DNA of 64,000 nucleotides from CAWDVK01 sp963805715. Lineage in GTDB: Bacteria > Actinomycetota > Actinomycetes > Streptosporangiales > Streptosporangiaceae. The first letter of the stretch is position 1. The number at the start of each line of letters is the position of its first letter. The stretch lies in NCBI GenBank assembly GCA_963805715.1, contig CAWDVK010000009.1:186001-250000 (forward strand), written 5' to 3'. The translations under genes and the position numbers were made by a program. The notes under the pieces were generated by a model. That model saw only the letters and a program-made list of their open reading frames with translations. It made no database searches and was not told the DNA's origin. Of the stretch, positions 1-7,722 are shown piece after piece.

Positions 1-295
1 TGGCTCCCGTTGTCGCCGGCACCGTCGAGCCGCAGCGCATCCCATCGCATGATGGACCACCATAGAACGAGCATTCGATTCGTTCAAATACCCGTTCGAT
101 GCCCCGGCCCCGTACTGCCGCGCCGCGACCGCTGCACGGCGTCCGCACGGCCGATCGGACCGCCCGTCCGCAGCTTCCTCTTGCCGGACAGCAAAAGACG
201 GGTAAAGAATCGGGTTCAGGGCATAGTGAGGGCAGCCCCGATCTGGGCGGACAGCAGGACAGCAGCGGCGGCTGCAGGTGGCCGGAGGTGTCGGA
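1..295. other. No gene recognised at the left edge
   Basis: All frames here give only arginine/proline-rich shadow translations with no recognisable domain. A strong ribosome-binding site (GGAGG at 284-288) at its right end belongs to the DUF3040 gene that follows. The segment probably holds that gene's promoter, but no convincing -35/-10 pair is visible. Confidence 0.5.
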
Positions 296-592
296 GTGGC
301 GCTTTCCATGGATGAGCAGCGCATCCTTGACGAGATGGAGCGCAGGCTCGCCGGCGATGATCCGAAGCTGGCCTCGCGGCTTGCGTTGTTCGGGCAGCCA
401 TCGATGCTGCCCGTGCTGCGTTCCCCGCGAGCCAGGCTGATTATCTCGGTCCTGTCGCTGGCCATGATCGCCCTGGTGGCGGTGCTGATGTACTCAGTGA
501 GCCCGTTCCGGTCCGCGGGCAGGACGGCGCCGGACCATACGCGCCCGGCCGTGCCTGCGGCCAGCCATCAGCCCGCCGCGGGCTCGCCGTAG
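296..592 (+). CDS. DUF3040 family small membrane protein
   Basis: A 98-residue protein. The N-terminus (VALSMDEQRILDEMERRLAG, then DDPKLA) matches the family pattern: a short acidic amphipathic segment in which a DEQR-like motif is followed by a DDP motif. A single hydrophobic segment follows at about residues 46-66 (the LIISVLSLAMIALVAVLMYS stretch). I chose the GTG start at 296 because GGAGG lies 7 nt upstream and the family usually begins with an S/L residue just before DEQR; the internal ATG at 308 would lose this. DUF3040 proteins are common in actinobacteria, and their biochemical function is not known. The proline/alanine-rich C-terminus is probably unstructured. Confidence 0.85.
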   Translation: MALSMDEQRILDEMERRLAGDDPKLASRLALFGQPSMLPVLRSPRARLIISVLSLAMIALVAVLMYSVSPFRSAGRTAPDHTRPAVPAASHQPAAGSP

Positions 593-702
593 CCGCGTGC
601 CCGGGTCCGGCGGCCGCCTAGCCGTGCTCGCGGGGCAGCGGCGAGCGCCCGCGTTCGGGCCGCCCGGCTGGGAGCCTGCCCGCCCGCCGGGCGCTCACGC
701 GG

Positions 703-1203
703 TCAGGACTCGCGCCAGACCTGCAGCAGGTACTGCTCAAGGCCCTCCAGGCGCTTGCGTGCCTGCTGGAACTCATCGCCGAGCAGGTCCGGGTGCAGCT
801 GGAACAGCTCCTTATACCGGTCGACGGCTGCGCTGCGGTTCCTCGTGTACACCCGCACGCCGTAATCGCCCACGCCGCCGCTGAGCCGCATGGCGCGCAC
901 CGCGTAGCCGATGGAGCCCATGTCCACGCTGAGGTGGCCGCGCAGGTACAGGGTGCACTTGGCCTCGTCCTCATAGCCGTCGCTGAACGGGGGCGGCGCG
1001 TCGTCCCACTCCTCGACCGTCAGCTGCACGCCCACGTGCTCCTGCGCGCAGGCGACCAGCAGCTGATCCCTGCTGGTGCTGATCAGGGACTCAACGGGCA
1101 CGGTCGGCCCGCCGGGCGCATCCGGGTCACTGGCATCATGGATCCGGAACATCATGCGCTCCGGGAAGACCGGAATCTCCAGCCGAAGCAGCCTGCGGCT
1201 CAC
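703..1203 (-). CDS. Hypothetical protein, 166 aa
   Basis: The GTG start at 1203 is preceded by a purine-rich GAGGGGG site. The protein is soluble, with no signal peptide or membrane segment. It has a central beta-rich section (KCTLYLRGHLSVDMGSIGY, about residues 82-100) and a helical C-terminus (residues about 125-165) with alternating acidic and basic residues. I do not recognise the family. It is monocistronic and convergent with the DUF3040 gene on its left; on its right it is divergent from the epoxide-hydrolase-like gene. Codon use and third-position GC are those of a real gene. Confidence 0.6.
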   Translation of the reverse strand: MSRRLLRLEIPVFPERMMFRIHDASDPDAPGGPTVPVESLISTSRDQLLVACAQEHVGVQLTVEEWDDAPPPFSDGYEDEAKCTLYLRGHLSVDMGSIGYAVRAMRLSGGVGDYGVRVYTRNRSAAVDRYKELFQLHPDLLGDEFQQARKRLEGLEQYLLQVWRES

Positions 1204-1345
1204 TTGGCCCCCCTCAGGCAGACAGATTTCCTCATCTACAGCATGGCCTGCCAGGCAGCCATTTGTGCGGGCAATTAGCCATAAAGACGAGGTATGACGC
1301 TCTGTGGCCGGGTCGTTACGGGGCCCTGCGGGCTATTCTCCGGGG

Positions 1346-2341
1346 ATGGCACAGTCCGAGCCTGACCTCCCTGGCGTCACGCACCGCTACGTCAGTGCGG
1401 GCGGCCTGCGCATGCATATCGCCGAGGCGGGAAGCGGCCCGCTGGTGGTGCTCCTGCACGGCTTCCCGGAGAGCTGGTACTCCTGGCGGCACCAGCTCAC
1501 CGACCTGGCGCAGGCCGGCTTTCACGCAGTGGCACCCGACCAGCGCGGCTATGGCCGGACCGGGCCGCCCGGCGGCCCCGGCACGGCCGTCCGAACCGGT
1601 GACTACACGATCCTGCATCTCACCGGGGACGTCCTGGCCCTGATAGATGCCCTCGGCGAGCAGCACGCCGTGGTCGCCGGCCACGACTGGGGCGCGCCGG
1701 TCGCCTGGCATGCCGCCCTGTTCCGGCCGGACCGGATCTGCGGGGTCATCGGGCTGAGCGTGCCCTACCGGCCGCGGGGCAGCTCGGCCCCGGTCCCGGC
1801 CATGCGGGCCGGCCTGGGCGATGGCTTCTACATGGCGTACTTCCAGCAGCCCGGCGTGGCCGAGGCGGAGCTGGAGCGCGACCTTGCCGTTACCTTCCGC
1901 AAGCTGCTGTTCAGCGCGTCCGGCGACGGGCCGGGCGGCGTGCCGGTCGTCCCGCCGGGCGGCGGCCTGCTGGACGTGTGCGCCGATCCGCCGGTCCTGC
2001 CGGGCTGGCTGAGCGCCGCCGACATCAGCGCGTTCGCGGCCCAGTATGCCGAGCCCGGCTTCGCCGGGCCGCTCAGCTGGTACCGCAACCTGGACCGCAA
2101 CTGGGAGCTGACCGGCGCCTGGCACCATGCGCCCGTCCTGGTCCCCGCCCTGTACCTGGCCGGGGACCGGGACCTGGTGCTCAGCTTCCCCGGCGCCCGG
2201 CAGATGATCGGGCGGCTGCGGGACTTCGCGCCCGGGCTGCGCGATCCCGTGCTGCTGCCCGGCTGCGGGCACTGGACACAGCAGGAGCGGCCCGCCGAGG
2301 TCAGCGCCGCGATGATCCGGTTCCTGCGGGAACTGCCCTGA
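1346..2341 (+). CDS. Alpha/beta hydrolase, epoxide hydrolase-like
   Basis: A 331-residue alpha/beta-hydrolase with the sequence signature of the soluble epoxide hydrolase branch. It has an HGFPESW oxyanion motif at about residues 35-41, a GHDWGAP nucleophile elbow in which Asp replaces Ser, a variable cap region after it, and a C-terminal GHW catalytic histidine in GCGHWTQQERP. The expected reaction is hydrolysis of an epoxide to a vicinal diol through an alkyl-enzyme ester on the Asp; the physiological substrate cannot be read from sequence, and haloalkane dehalogenases share this Asp nucleophile. An upstream ATG at 1304 is possible, but the ATG at 1346 gives the usual N-terminus. The last 41 bp overlap the convergent ParA-like gene. 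Confidence 0.8.
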   Translation: MAQSEPDLPGVTHRYVSAGGLRMHIAEAGSGPLVVLLHGFPESWYSWRHQLTDLAQAGFHAVAPDQRGYGRTGPPGGPGTAVRTGDYTILHLTGDVLALIDALGEQHAVVAGHDWGAPVAWHAALFRPDRICGVIGLSVPYRPRGSSAPVPAMRAGLGDGFYMAYFQQPGVAEAELERDLAVTFRKLLFSASGDGPGGVPVVPPGGGLLDVCADPPVLPGWLSAADISAFAAQYAEPGFAGPLSWYRNLDRNWELTGAWHHAPVLVPALYLAGDRDLVLSFPGARQMIGRLRDFAPGLRDPVLLPGCGHWTQQERPAEVSAAMIRFLRELP

Positions 2342-3113
2342 CCGGCCTCGAAGGCGGCTGGGGCTCCGGCAGCCTCGCCAGCGCGGCGGCCTCCCGCCAC
2401 AGCTCCGCGTAGCGCTGGGCGGCCTGGCTGCGCGGCGCGAACGCGGCCACCGGAGCCCGCTCCACCGACATCCGCTCGATCACCGACAGCGCCGGGATGA
2501 CCGTCAAGGCGAAGTCCGCCCGCCCGGCGGGCAGCTGGCCGGCGATGTCCTGGTGCAGCCGCTTGCGCCGGTCGATCATCGAGAAGAACGCCAGCACGCT
2601 CGGGCGGCGCCCGTCAAAGCCCGCGATGAACTCCGTGAGCTGGTCGAGCGTCCGGACCGACAGCGTGGTCGGGATCAGCGGCACCAGCAGCAGGTCAGCC
2701 GCGTGCAGGACGCTCTCCGACAGCAGCGAGATGCTGGGCGGGCAGTCCAGGATGACGATGTCGTACTCGGCCCGCAGCGGCCGGAGCAGGGACGCGAGCT
2801 TGCGGGCGGGCCGCCGGGAGCTGTCCAGCATGAGGTCGAGGTTCCGGTAGGTGAAGTCAGCCGGCAGCAGGTCGAGGTTCTCGAAGTCGGTACCCTTGAC
2901 CGCGTCCGCGATGGCCCTCGTGCCGGCGATAAGGGCCTTCCCGCCGCCCTTCACCCGCGGGCGGATCCGGAACAGGAAGCTCGCGGCGGCCTGCGGGTCC
3001 AGGTCCCACAGCAGCACGCGATAGCCGTCCCTGGCGGCCAGGTAGCCGAGGTTGACAGCCGTGGACGTTTTGCCGACCCCGCCCTTGATGTTGTAAGTGG
3101 CGAGGACCTTCAT
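2301..3113 (-). CDS. ParA/MinD-type ATPase coupled to a CHAD protein
   Basis: A 270-residue ParA-family P-loop ATPase. It has the deviant Walker A motif KGGVGKTS (residues 10-17, with the signature first lysine), Walker A' DLDPQ (37-41) and a Walker B region ILDCPPS near residue 120. ParA/MinD proteins form ATP-dependent dimers that bind DNA or membrane and position cargo. No ParB gene or parS-like repeats are adjacent, so this is not the chromosome-segregation locus. Its ATG overlaps the stop of the upstream CYTH/CHAD gene by 4 bp (ATGA), so the two are translationally coupled. The C-terminus (about 35 residues, Pro/Arg-rich) looks disordered. Known: CHAD domains associate with polyphosphate. 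Inferred: this ATPase may position polyphosphate bodies. Confidence 0.85.
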   Translation of the reverse strand: MKVLATYNIKGGVGKTSTAVNLGYLAARDGYRVLLWDLDPQAAASFLFRIRPRVKGGGKALIAGTRAIADAVKGTDFENLDLLPADFTYRNLDLMLDSSRRPARKLASLLRPLRAEYDIVILDCPPSISLLSESVLHAADLLLVPLIPTTLSVRTLDQLTEFIAGFDGRRPSVLAFFSMIDRRKRLHQDIAGQLPAGRADFALTVIPALSVIERMSVERAPVAAFAPRSQAAQRYAELWREAAALARLPEPQPPSRPVRAVPAGTGSSRR

Positions 3114-4684
3114 CTCGCCGCCGCGGTGAGCGCCCGGATCCGGTCCTGGCTGGGCGGGCTGATGAAGTCACGGAACCGCTCGTCGAACTCGCCGCGCGCC
3201 TTGCGCTCGCGCCGGGTCAGCCCGGCCGCGATCTCGCCCATGGCCAGCAGGGTAGCGGCCGGGGCCACCTTCTCCTCCATCAGCTGATCAGCGAAGGCCC
3301 GCAGCCGGGCCGCCTGGACATCGGTGTCCTGGAACTCGCCCAGGCAGTCCTGCAGGGCCTTCAGCTCCCGCACCGCCCGCCAGTGCTCCGCCGGGTCGTG
3401 CAGGGACCGGAACATCTCCATCAGGTAGCGCAGCTCCTTGCAGCGCTTGCGCAGCTCGTGCAGGCTGGCAGCCGGCGAGGCGGGCGTGATGGCGGCGCCG
3501 CCGGCCAGCACCCGCTGGTTGGCGTGGGCGATCCGCCCGGCTGCGAGCTGCCCGGCGCGCGGGCGGCTGCGCGCTGACGCGGGCACCCCGGCCAGCGCCT
3601 CGCGCCACTGGGCGGCGAGCCTGGAGAACCGGGCAGAACGCAGCCCGCGGGCGAGCTGGCGCTGCGCCGCGGCACGATCGGCGGCCAGGTGCTCAAGCAG
3701 CGGCGCCAGCTCGGCGGGGGAGGCGGCCACGAGCCCCGCGGCCATCCGCGGGAATTCCTCGAGGTACACATCGAGGTCCCTGGTCGGCGTGGTCAGCGCG
3801 CCCAGCCAGCGGAACTCGGGCCGGAATCGCCGCGCCAGCCGGTCCGGCAGCGCGCCGCCGGCCAGCTTGAGCGCGGACCGGGTGCGGCGAACGGCGATCC
3901 GCAGGTCATGCAGGAACTCGGTATCGATGTCCCTGATCGTCCCGCTGACGTTGGCCTCCAGCGTGTCGAGCAGGGCCGTCAGCACCGTCGCCAGCGCCGC
4001 CGCGGCCGGCATGTCGGCGTCGAGCTGGATATCGGCCCTGACGGCAGACTCGGCCGGATAGTGGCCGGCTGCGGCCAGCGCGAGGTCCAGGACGGGCAGG
4101 CTGGCCTCAGCGACGCCCGGAACGGCCAGCAGCGCGCTGGCGAGCCGCGACGCCTGGGCCTGGTAGCCGCGGACCGGGCGCAGCAGCAGCCGGGGCGCGG
4201 CCTGCGCGCGCGACGGGTAGGTCACCGCCATCCGGTCAACGGCGATCCTGGCGACAGTCTTCCCGTCGGAGTTCAGCACCCGCTGCTCGCGTACCTTGCT
4301 GACCGCCCTGGCCACCGGCATGAGGGCGCGGACGCCGACGACCGGCTCCAGGCGCTCGCGCAGCGGCCCGACCGGCAGGCCGCTCAGCAGGCTGGGCCAG
4401 CTGACCCGGGACCCGGGCCGGCCAGCGGCCAGCGGCGCCGCGGCGACCACCTCGCCGTCCCGCGCGGTGAGGGTCAGCTCGCTCATGGCGGCCCGGCTGA
4501 CCTGCTCCAGCGTCAGCCCGGCGCGGTAGAGGCGCCAGTCGAAGGTATCCAGCCAGGTACGCCGCAGGGTAGCGCTGCCGCCACCGTCGGCCAGGCCGAA
4601 GCGGGGGCCTGCCGCGGCGACGACGTCACCCGGCCAGACTCCCGCGCCGGCATTGAGAACCAGTTCACGAGAGCCATTCTGCAC
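3110..4684 (-). CDS. CYTH and CHAD domain-containing protein
   Basis: A 524-residue protein. The N-terminal part (about residues 1-200) resembles a divergent CYTH domain, with a TWLDTFDWRLYRAGLTLEQ stretch typical of its second strand, although many acidic metal ligands of class IV cyclases and triphosphatases are not obvious. The C-terminal part (about 225-505) is a CHAD domain: helical and rich in Arg, with conserved histidine-bearing helices (FLHDLRIAVRRTRSALKL and LHELRKRCKELRYLMEMF). CHAD domains bind inorganic polyphosphate through this basic surface and localise to polyphosphate granules. The GTG start at 4684 follows GAGG by about 8 nt. The gene is the first of a two-gene operon with the ParA-like ATPase and lies beside an A/T-rich intergenic region that probably carries its promoter. 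Confidence 0.88.
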   Translation of the reverse strand: MQNGSRELVLNAGAGVWPGDVVAAAGPRFGLADGGGSATLRRTWLDTFDWRLYRAGLTLEQVSRAAMSELTLTARDGEVVAAAPLAAGRPGSRVSWPSLLSGLPVGPLRERLEPVVGVRALMPVARAVSKVREQRVLNSDGKTVARIAVDRMAVTYPSRAQAAPRLLLRPVRGYQAQASRLASALLAVPGVAEASLPVLDLALAAAGHYPAESAVRADIQLDADMPAAAALATVLTALLDTLEANVSGTIRDIDTEFLHDLRIAVRRTRSALKLAGGALPDRLARRFRPEFRWLGALTTPTRDLDVYLEEFPRMAAGLVAASPAELAPLLEHLAADRAAAQRQLARGLRSARFSRLAAQWREALAGVPASARSRPRAGQLAAGRIAHANQRVLAGGAAITPASPAASLHELRKRCKELRYLMEMFRSLHDPAEHWRAVRELKALQDCLGEFQDTDVQAARLRAFADQLMEEKVAPAATLLAMGEIAAGLTRRERKARGEFDERFRDFISPPSQDRIRALTAAAR

Positions 4685-5002
4685 AATAAGACCTCACCGG
4701 ATAATCGCGCAGTCCAGCAATTAACAATGAATAAAGAATGCGCTAACAGGAAGTTAACGGGCAGTATACCAGTGAGCGCGCTATCGATCTACGGCCCGGT
4801 ATGCGGGTTTATCGCGCGGCCAGCTGGCCATCAGCCGGTTCCTCGTCCAGCCCAGCGGGCCGGACAAGTCCTGGCTCGGCACCGACGCCCGCCACTGGAA
4901 CGTCGGCCGCCCGAATCCGCGCTAGCCCGGCGGCGCGGCAGCGGCGAGGATGGAGCCGGGGCCGCGGGCACGGCGCCCGGCCCGGCGAGTGAGGAGCTGC
5001 CC
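4685..5002. promoter_or_regulatory. A/T-rich divergent intergenic region
   Basis: The first 95 bp beside the CYTH/CHAD start are markedly A/T-rich compared with the rest of the window, with TTAACA, AATAAAG, TTAACG and TATACC runs. This is the likely promoter region for the CHAD-ParA operon and perhaps for the rightward gene at 5003. No single -35/-10 pair can be chosen confidently. A short in-frame stretch ending in a stop at 4923-4925 (last residues DARHWNVGRPNPR) reads like the C-terminus of a protein and may be a gene remnant. Confidence 0.4.
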
Positions 5003-5539
5003 ATGCTGCAGGTATTCGGCTTCGACCGGATCGGCGTGCTGATGAGCGACCTGTATTTCGTCGATCCCTCGCCCGGGCCGGGCCAGGAGGGTGCCGAGCG
5101 CGGCGTCCGGCTGGAGGTCAGGATGCTCGAGCAGGGCAGGCTGACCGGGTCGATCTACTCCGCCCGCCCGATCAAGGTCGGCCAGCCGATCTGGCGGGCC
5201 GACCTGCTCGAGACCGCGGACGGCCCGCCGGGCAGCCTGAACCGGGCGCACCATCACCCTGGCCTGCGGAACTGGGAGCCCGGCAGCCGGGTCTTCGACC
5301 CGGAGCTGTCGGCCAGCCCGGTGCAATGGGTCGCCGGGATGCTGTCGGACCTGGATCGGCTGCTGGAGCTGTCCGGTATCGAGCCGGACGCGGCGCTGCG
5401 CGCCGATGCCGAGAGCCTGCGCGCCTGGGTCCCGCAGATCAGCCGGGCCCTGGCCGAGCTGCTGGAGAAGGTCAGGGCCGGCGAGCTCGCGGCCGCCCCC
5501 GCGGGCGAGCTCGTCAGCGCGCGGGTCAGCTGGCTCTAG
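5003..5539 (+). CDS. Hypothetical protein, 178 aa
   Basis: The ATG at 5003 follows GAGGAG by 6 nt, which decides the start. The protein is soluble and acidic, with an N-terminal beta-rich half (FGFDRIGVLMSDLYFVDP, then GVRLEVRMLEQGRLTGSIYS) and a helical C-terminal half containing heptad-like leucines (about residues 110-165). A central histidine cluster (RAHHHPGL) is conspicuous. I do not recognise a named family. It stands alone between the CHAD operon promoter region and sthA. Confidence 0.7.
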   Translation: MLQVFGFDRIGVLMSDLYFVDPSPGPGQEGAERGVRLEVRMLEQGRLTGSIYSARPIKVGQPIWRADLLETADGPPGSLNRAHHHPGLRNWEPGSRVFDPELSASPVQWVAGMLSDLDRLLELSGIEPDAALRADAESLRAWVPQISRALAELLEKVRAGELAAAPAGELVSARVSWL

Positions 5540-5711
5540 CGAGGCAGCGCGCCGCCCCCGCGCCGCCTTCATGCCGGGGCGCCTGACCGGCTGGCCAGCG
5601 GGGCCGCCGGCGGCTCGGAACGAGTTACCGGCCAGCCGCTGCCCGAGCACGGCGGCAGCCGGACGCTGCGCGCTCTATCGCCAGACCGGCCGGGTCGTCA
5701 CACTGGAGAGC

Positions 5712-7115
5712 GTGCATGACTTTGACCTGATTGTCATCGGATCGGGCCCCGGCGGGCAGAAGGCCGCGATTGCCGCGGCGAAACTGGAGCGCCGGGTCGC
5801 CATCGTGGAGCGGCCGAACATGCTCGGCGGCGTCTGCCTGAATACCGGCACCATCCCGTCCAAGACGCTGCGGGAGGCCGTGCTCTACCTGACCGGCCTG
5901 GATCAGCGCGAGATGTACGGGCAGAGCTACCGGGTCAAGGACGAGATCACCATCGCCGACCTGACCGCCCGCACGCAGCACGTCGTCAGCCGGGAGAACG
6001 ATGTCGTCCGCAGCCAGCTCACCCGCAACCGGGTGACGATCCTGACCGGGACGGCCCGCTTCGTCAGCCCCACGGCCATCGAGCTCGACGATCCGGACGG
6101 CCGCGCCCGCCAGGCGAGCGCGGCGAGCATCGTGATCGCCACCGGCACCCGGCCGGCCCGCCCGGCGTCGGTGGCGTTCGACGAGCGCACGATCATCGAC
6201 TCCGACGGCATCCTGCACCTGGATCGGGTGCCCCGGTCGATGGTGGTGGCGGGCGCGGGCGTCATCGGCATCGAGTACGCGTCCATGTTCGCCGCGCTCG
6301 GCACGAAGGTGACGGTCGTCGAGCAGCGCGACCGGATGCTCGAGTTCTGCGATCTCGAGGTGGTCGAGGCGCTCAAGTATCACCTGCGGGACCTGGCCGT
6401 GACGTTCCGGTTCGGCGAGACGGTGGCGGCCGTGGAGGCACGGCCCGACGGCGCGATCGCGTCGCTGGCCAGCGGGAAGCGGATCCCGGCCGACACGGTC
6501 ATGTACTCGGCCGGGCGGCAGGGCCAGACCGACGAGCTGAACCTGGCGGCCGCGGGCCTCACGGCGGACCGGCGCGGCCGGATCGCGGTGGACGAGTTCT
6601 TCCGCACCCCGGTGCCGAGCATCTACGCGGTCGGGGACGTCATCGGCTTCCCGGCCCTGGCCGCGACCTCGATGGAGCAGGGCCGGATGGCCGCCCACCA
6701 CGCCTGCGGGGAGCCGGTGCACACGGCGCACCTGCTGCAGCCGATCGGCATCTACAGCCTGCCCGAGATCAGCTTCATCGGGAAGACCGAGGACCAGCTG
6801 ACCGAGGAGTGCATCCCGTTCGAGGTCGGCGTGTCCCGGTACCGCGAGCTGGCCCGCGGCCAGATCATCGGCGACTCCTACGGCGTGCTGAAGCTGCTCG
6901 TCTCGCCGGAGGACCGCAGGCTGCTGGGCGTGCACGTGTTCGGCACCGGCGCCACCGAGCTCGTGCACATCGGCCAGGCGGTGATGGGCTGCGGCGGCAC
7001 GATCGACTACCTGGTCGACGCGGTCTTCAATTACCCGACGCTGGCCGAGTCCTACAAGGTGGCGGCGCTGGACGCGACCAACAAGATGCGGCAGGTCGAG
7101 CGCTTCTCCGCCTAG
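5712..7115 (+). CDS. sthA: Soluble pyridine nucleotide transhydrogenase, SthA-like
   Basis: A 467-residue flavoprotein of the pyridine nucleotide-disulfide oxidoreductase fold. It has an N-terminal FAD-binding GSGPGG motif (residues 10-15) and, at about residues 40-55, GGVCLNTGTIPSKTLREAV. The second cysteine of the redox pair is replaced there, which distinguishes the transhydrogenase from lipoamide dehydrogenase. An NAD(P)-binding motif GAGVIGIEYASMFAALG sits near the centre, and the dimerisation domain is C-terminal. The enzyme transfers hydride between NADPH and NAD+ in the cytoplasm. Length matches the family (about 466 residues). The GTG start at 5712 is the only good candidate, although its GGAG site is only about 3 nt away; a longer frame upstream has no domain content. 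Confidence 0.92.
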   Translation: MHDFDLIVIGSGPGGQKAAIAAAKLERRVAIVERPNMLGGVCLNTGTIPSKTLREAVLYLTGLDQREMYGQSYRVKDEITIADLTARTQHVVSRENDVVRSQLTRNRVTILTGTARFVSPTAIELDDPDGRARQASAASIVIATGTRPARPASVAFDERTIIDSDGILHLDRVPRSMVVAGAGVIGIEYASMFAALGTKVTVVEQRDRMLEFCDLEVVEALKYHLRDLAVTFRFGETVAAVEARPDGAIASLASGKRIPADTVMYSAGRQGQTDELNLAAAGLTADRRGRIAVDEFFRTPVPSIYAVGDVIGFPALAATSMEQGRMAAHHACGEPVHTAHLLQPIGIYSLPEISFIGKTEDQLTEECIPFEVGVSRYRELARGQIIGDSYGVLKLLVSPEDRRLLGVHVFGTGATELVHIGQAVMGCGGTIDYLVDAVFNYPTLAESYKVAALDATNKMRQVERFSA

Positions 7116-7122
7116 CAGGCGA

Positions 7123-7653
7123 CTAGCCGGCCGGCCGCGTGCGCCCGGCCGCGCGCCGGGCCCGGCGCCCCTCGCCGGGGGCCGGGGCGGTCGGTGCCAG
7201 CGGCAGCCGGGAGGGCGGCTTGACCTCCTCCAGCCGCAGGTAGGTGACCAGCCGCTGGCCGCCCCTGGTGGCCAGCGCGGCGAGCACCTGCTGCAGCTCG
7301 GCGACGTCCCTGGCCACGACGGTGAGCAGGTAGTCCAGCTCGCCCGCCACGTTGTCGGCCGCGATGATCTGCGGCAGGGCCCGGACCTCCGCCTCGAAGA
7401 TGCTGGTCGCGCGCGGGTCATGACGAGCCAGGGCGGCCATCACGTACATCTGCAGCGGGAACCCGGCCGCCGGCGGATCAAGCCGGGCGCTGATGATCCG
7501 GATCACGCCGGACTCCTTCAGCCGGCGGACCCGGTGCAGGGTCGCGGCGGGGGAAAGGCCCACCTGGCCAGCCAGCTCCAGGTTGGTGCGGTCCGCATCG
7601 GCCTGCAGCAGGTTGAGCAGCTCAACGTCAATTTCATCAAGTTCAACGGCCAT
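7123..7653 (-). CDS. Lrp/AsnC family transcriptional regulator
   Basis: A 176-residue protein. An N-terminal AsnC-type winged HTH is present at about residues 5-60 (ELDEIDVELLNLLQADADRT, then LAGQVGLSPAATLHRVRRLK). An alpha/beta RAM (ligand-binding) domain follows at about 65-145. A 30-residue Pro/Arg-rich tail extends past the usual family length of about 150. Such regulators bind amino acids or related metabolites and form octameric assemblies. The ATG at 7653 is 69 bp from the divergently transcribed EamA exporter at 7723; this arrangement is typical for an Lrp-type regulator that controls a neighbouring exporter, which is an inference. A much longer open frame runs upstream antisense to the EamA gene and is not coding. 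Confidence 0.88.
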   Translation of the reverse strand: MAVELDEIDVELLNLLQADADRTNLELAGQVGLSPAATLHRVRRLKESGVIRIISARLDPPAAGFPLQMYVMAALARHDPRATSIFEAEVRALPQIIAADNVAGELDYLLTVVARDVAELQQVLAALATRGGQRLVTYLRLEEVKPPSRLPLAPTAPAPGEGRRARRAAGRTRPAG

Positions 7654-7722
7654 GTTACTGAATATTAGTTGGCTGTTCTGCCTAAGCGTCAAATTCGTGC
7701 CATCAGCAGGCACTATGGCGGC
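7654..7722. promoter_or_regulatory. Lrp/EamA divergent promoter region
   Basis: A 69-bp spacer between the Lrp-type regulator and the EamA transporter. It is more A/T-rich than its surroundings (TACTGAATATTAGTTGG near the regulator side), as expected for an overlapping divergent promoter and Lrp operator. No perfect dyad can be assigned. Confidence 0.4.

Noticed and set aside
2301..3113. Chromosome-partition parA
   Set aside because: No parB or parS-like repeats nearby and it is coupled to a CHAD gene, so a partition role is not supported.
4776..4925. Small gene ending DARHWNVGRPNPR
   Set aside because: It reads like a protein end but has no start codon with a ribosome-binding site after the in-frame stop at 4773; treated as a possible remnant only.
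5625..7421. A 598-codon open frame on the minus strand opposite sthA
   Set aside because: It is antisense to a clear flavoprotein gene, its product is Arg/His/Gly-rich with no domain, and high-GC genes commonly give such shadows.
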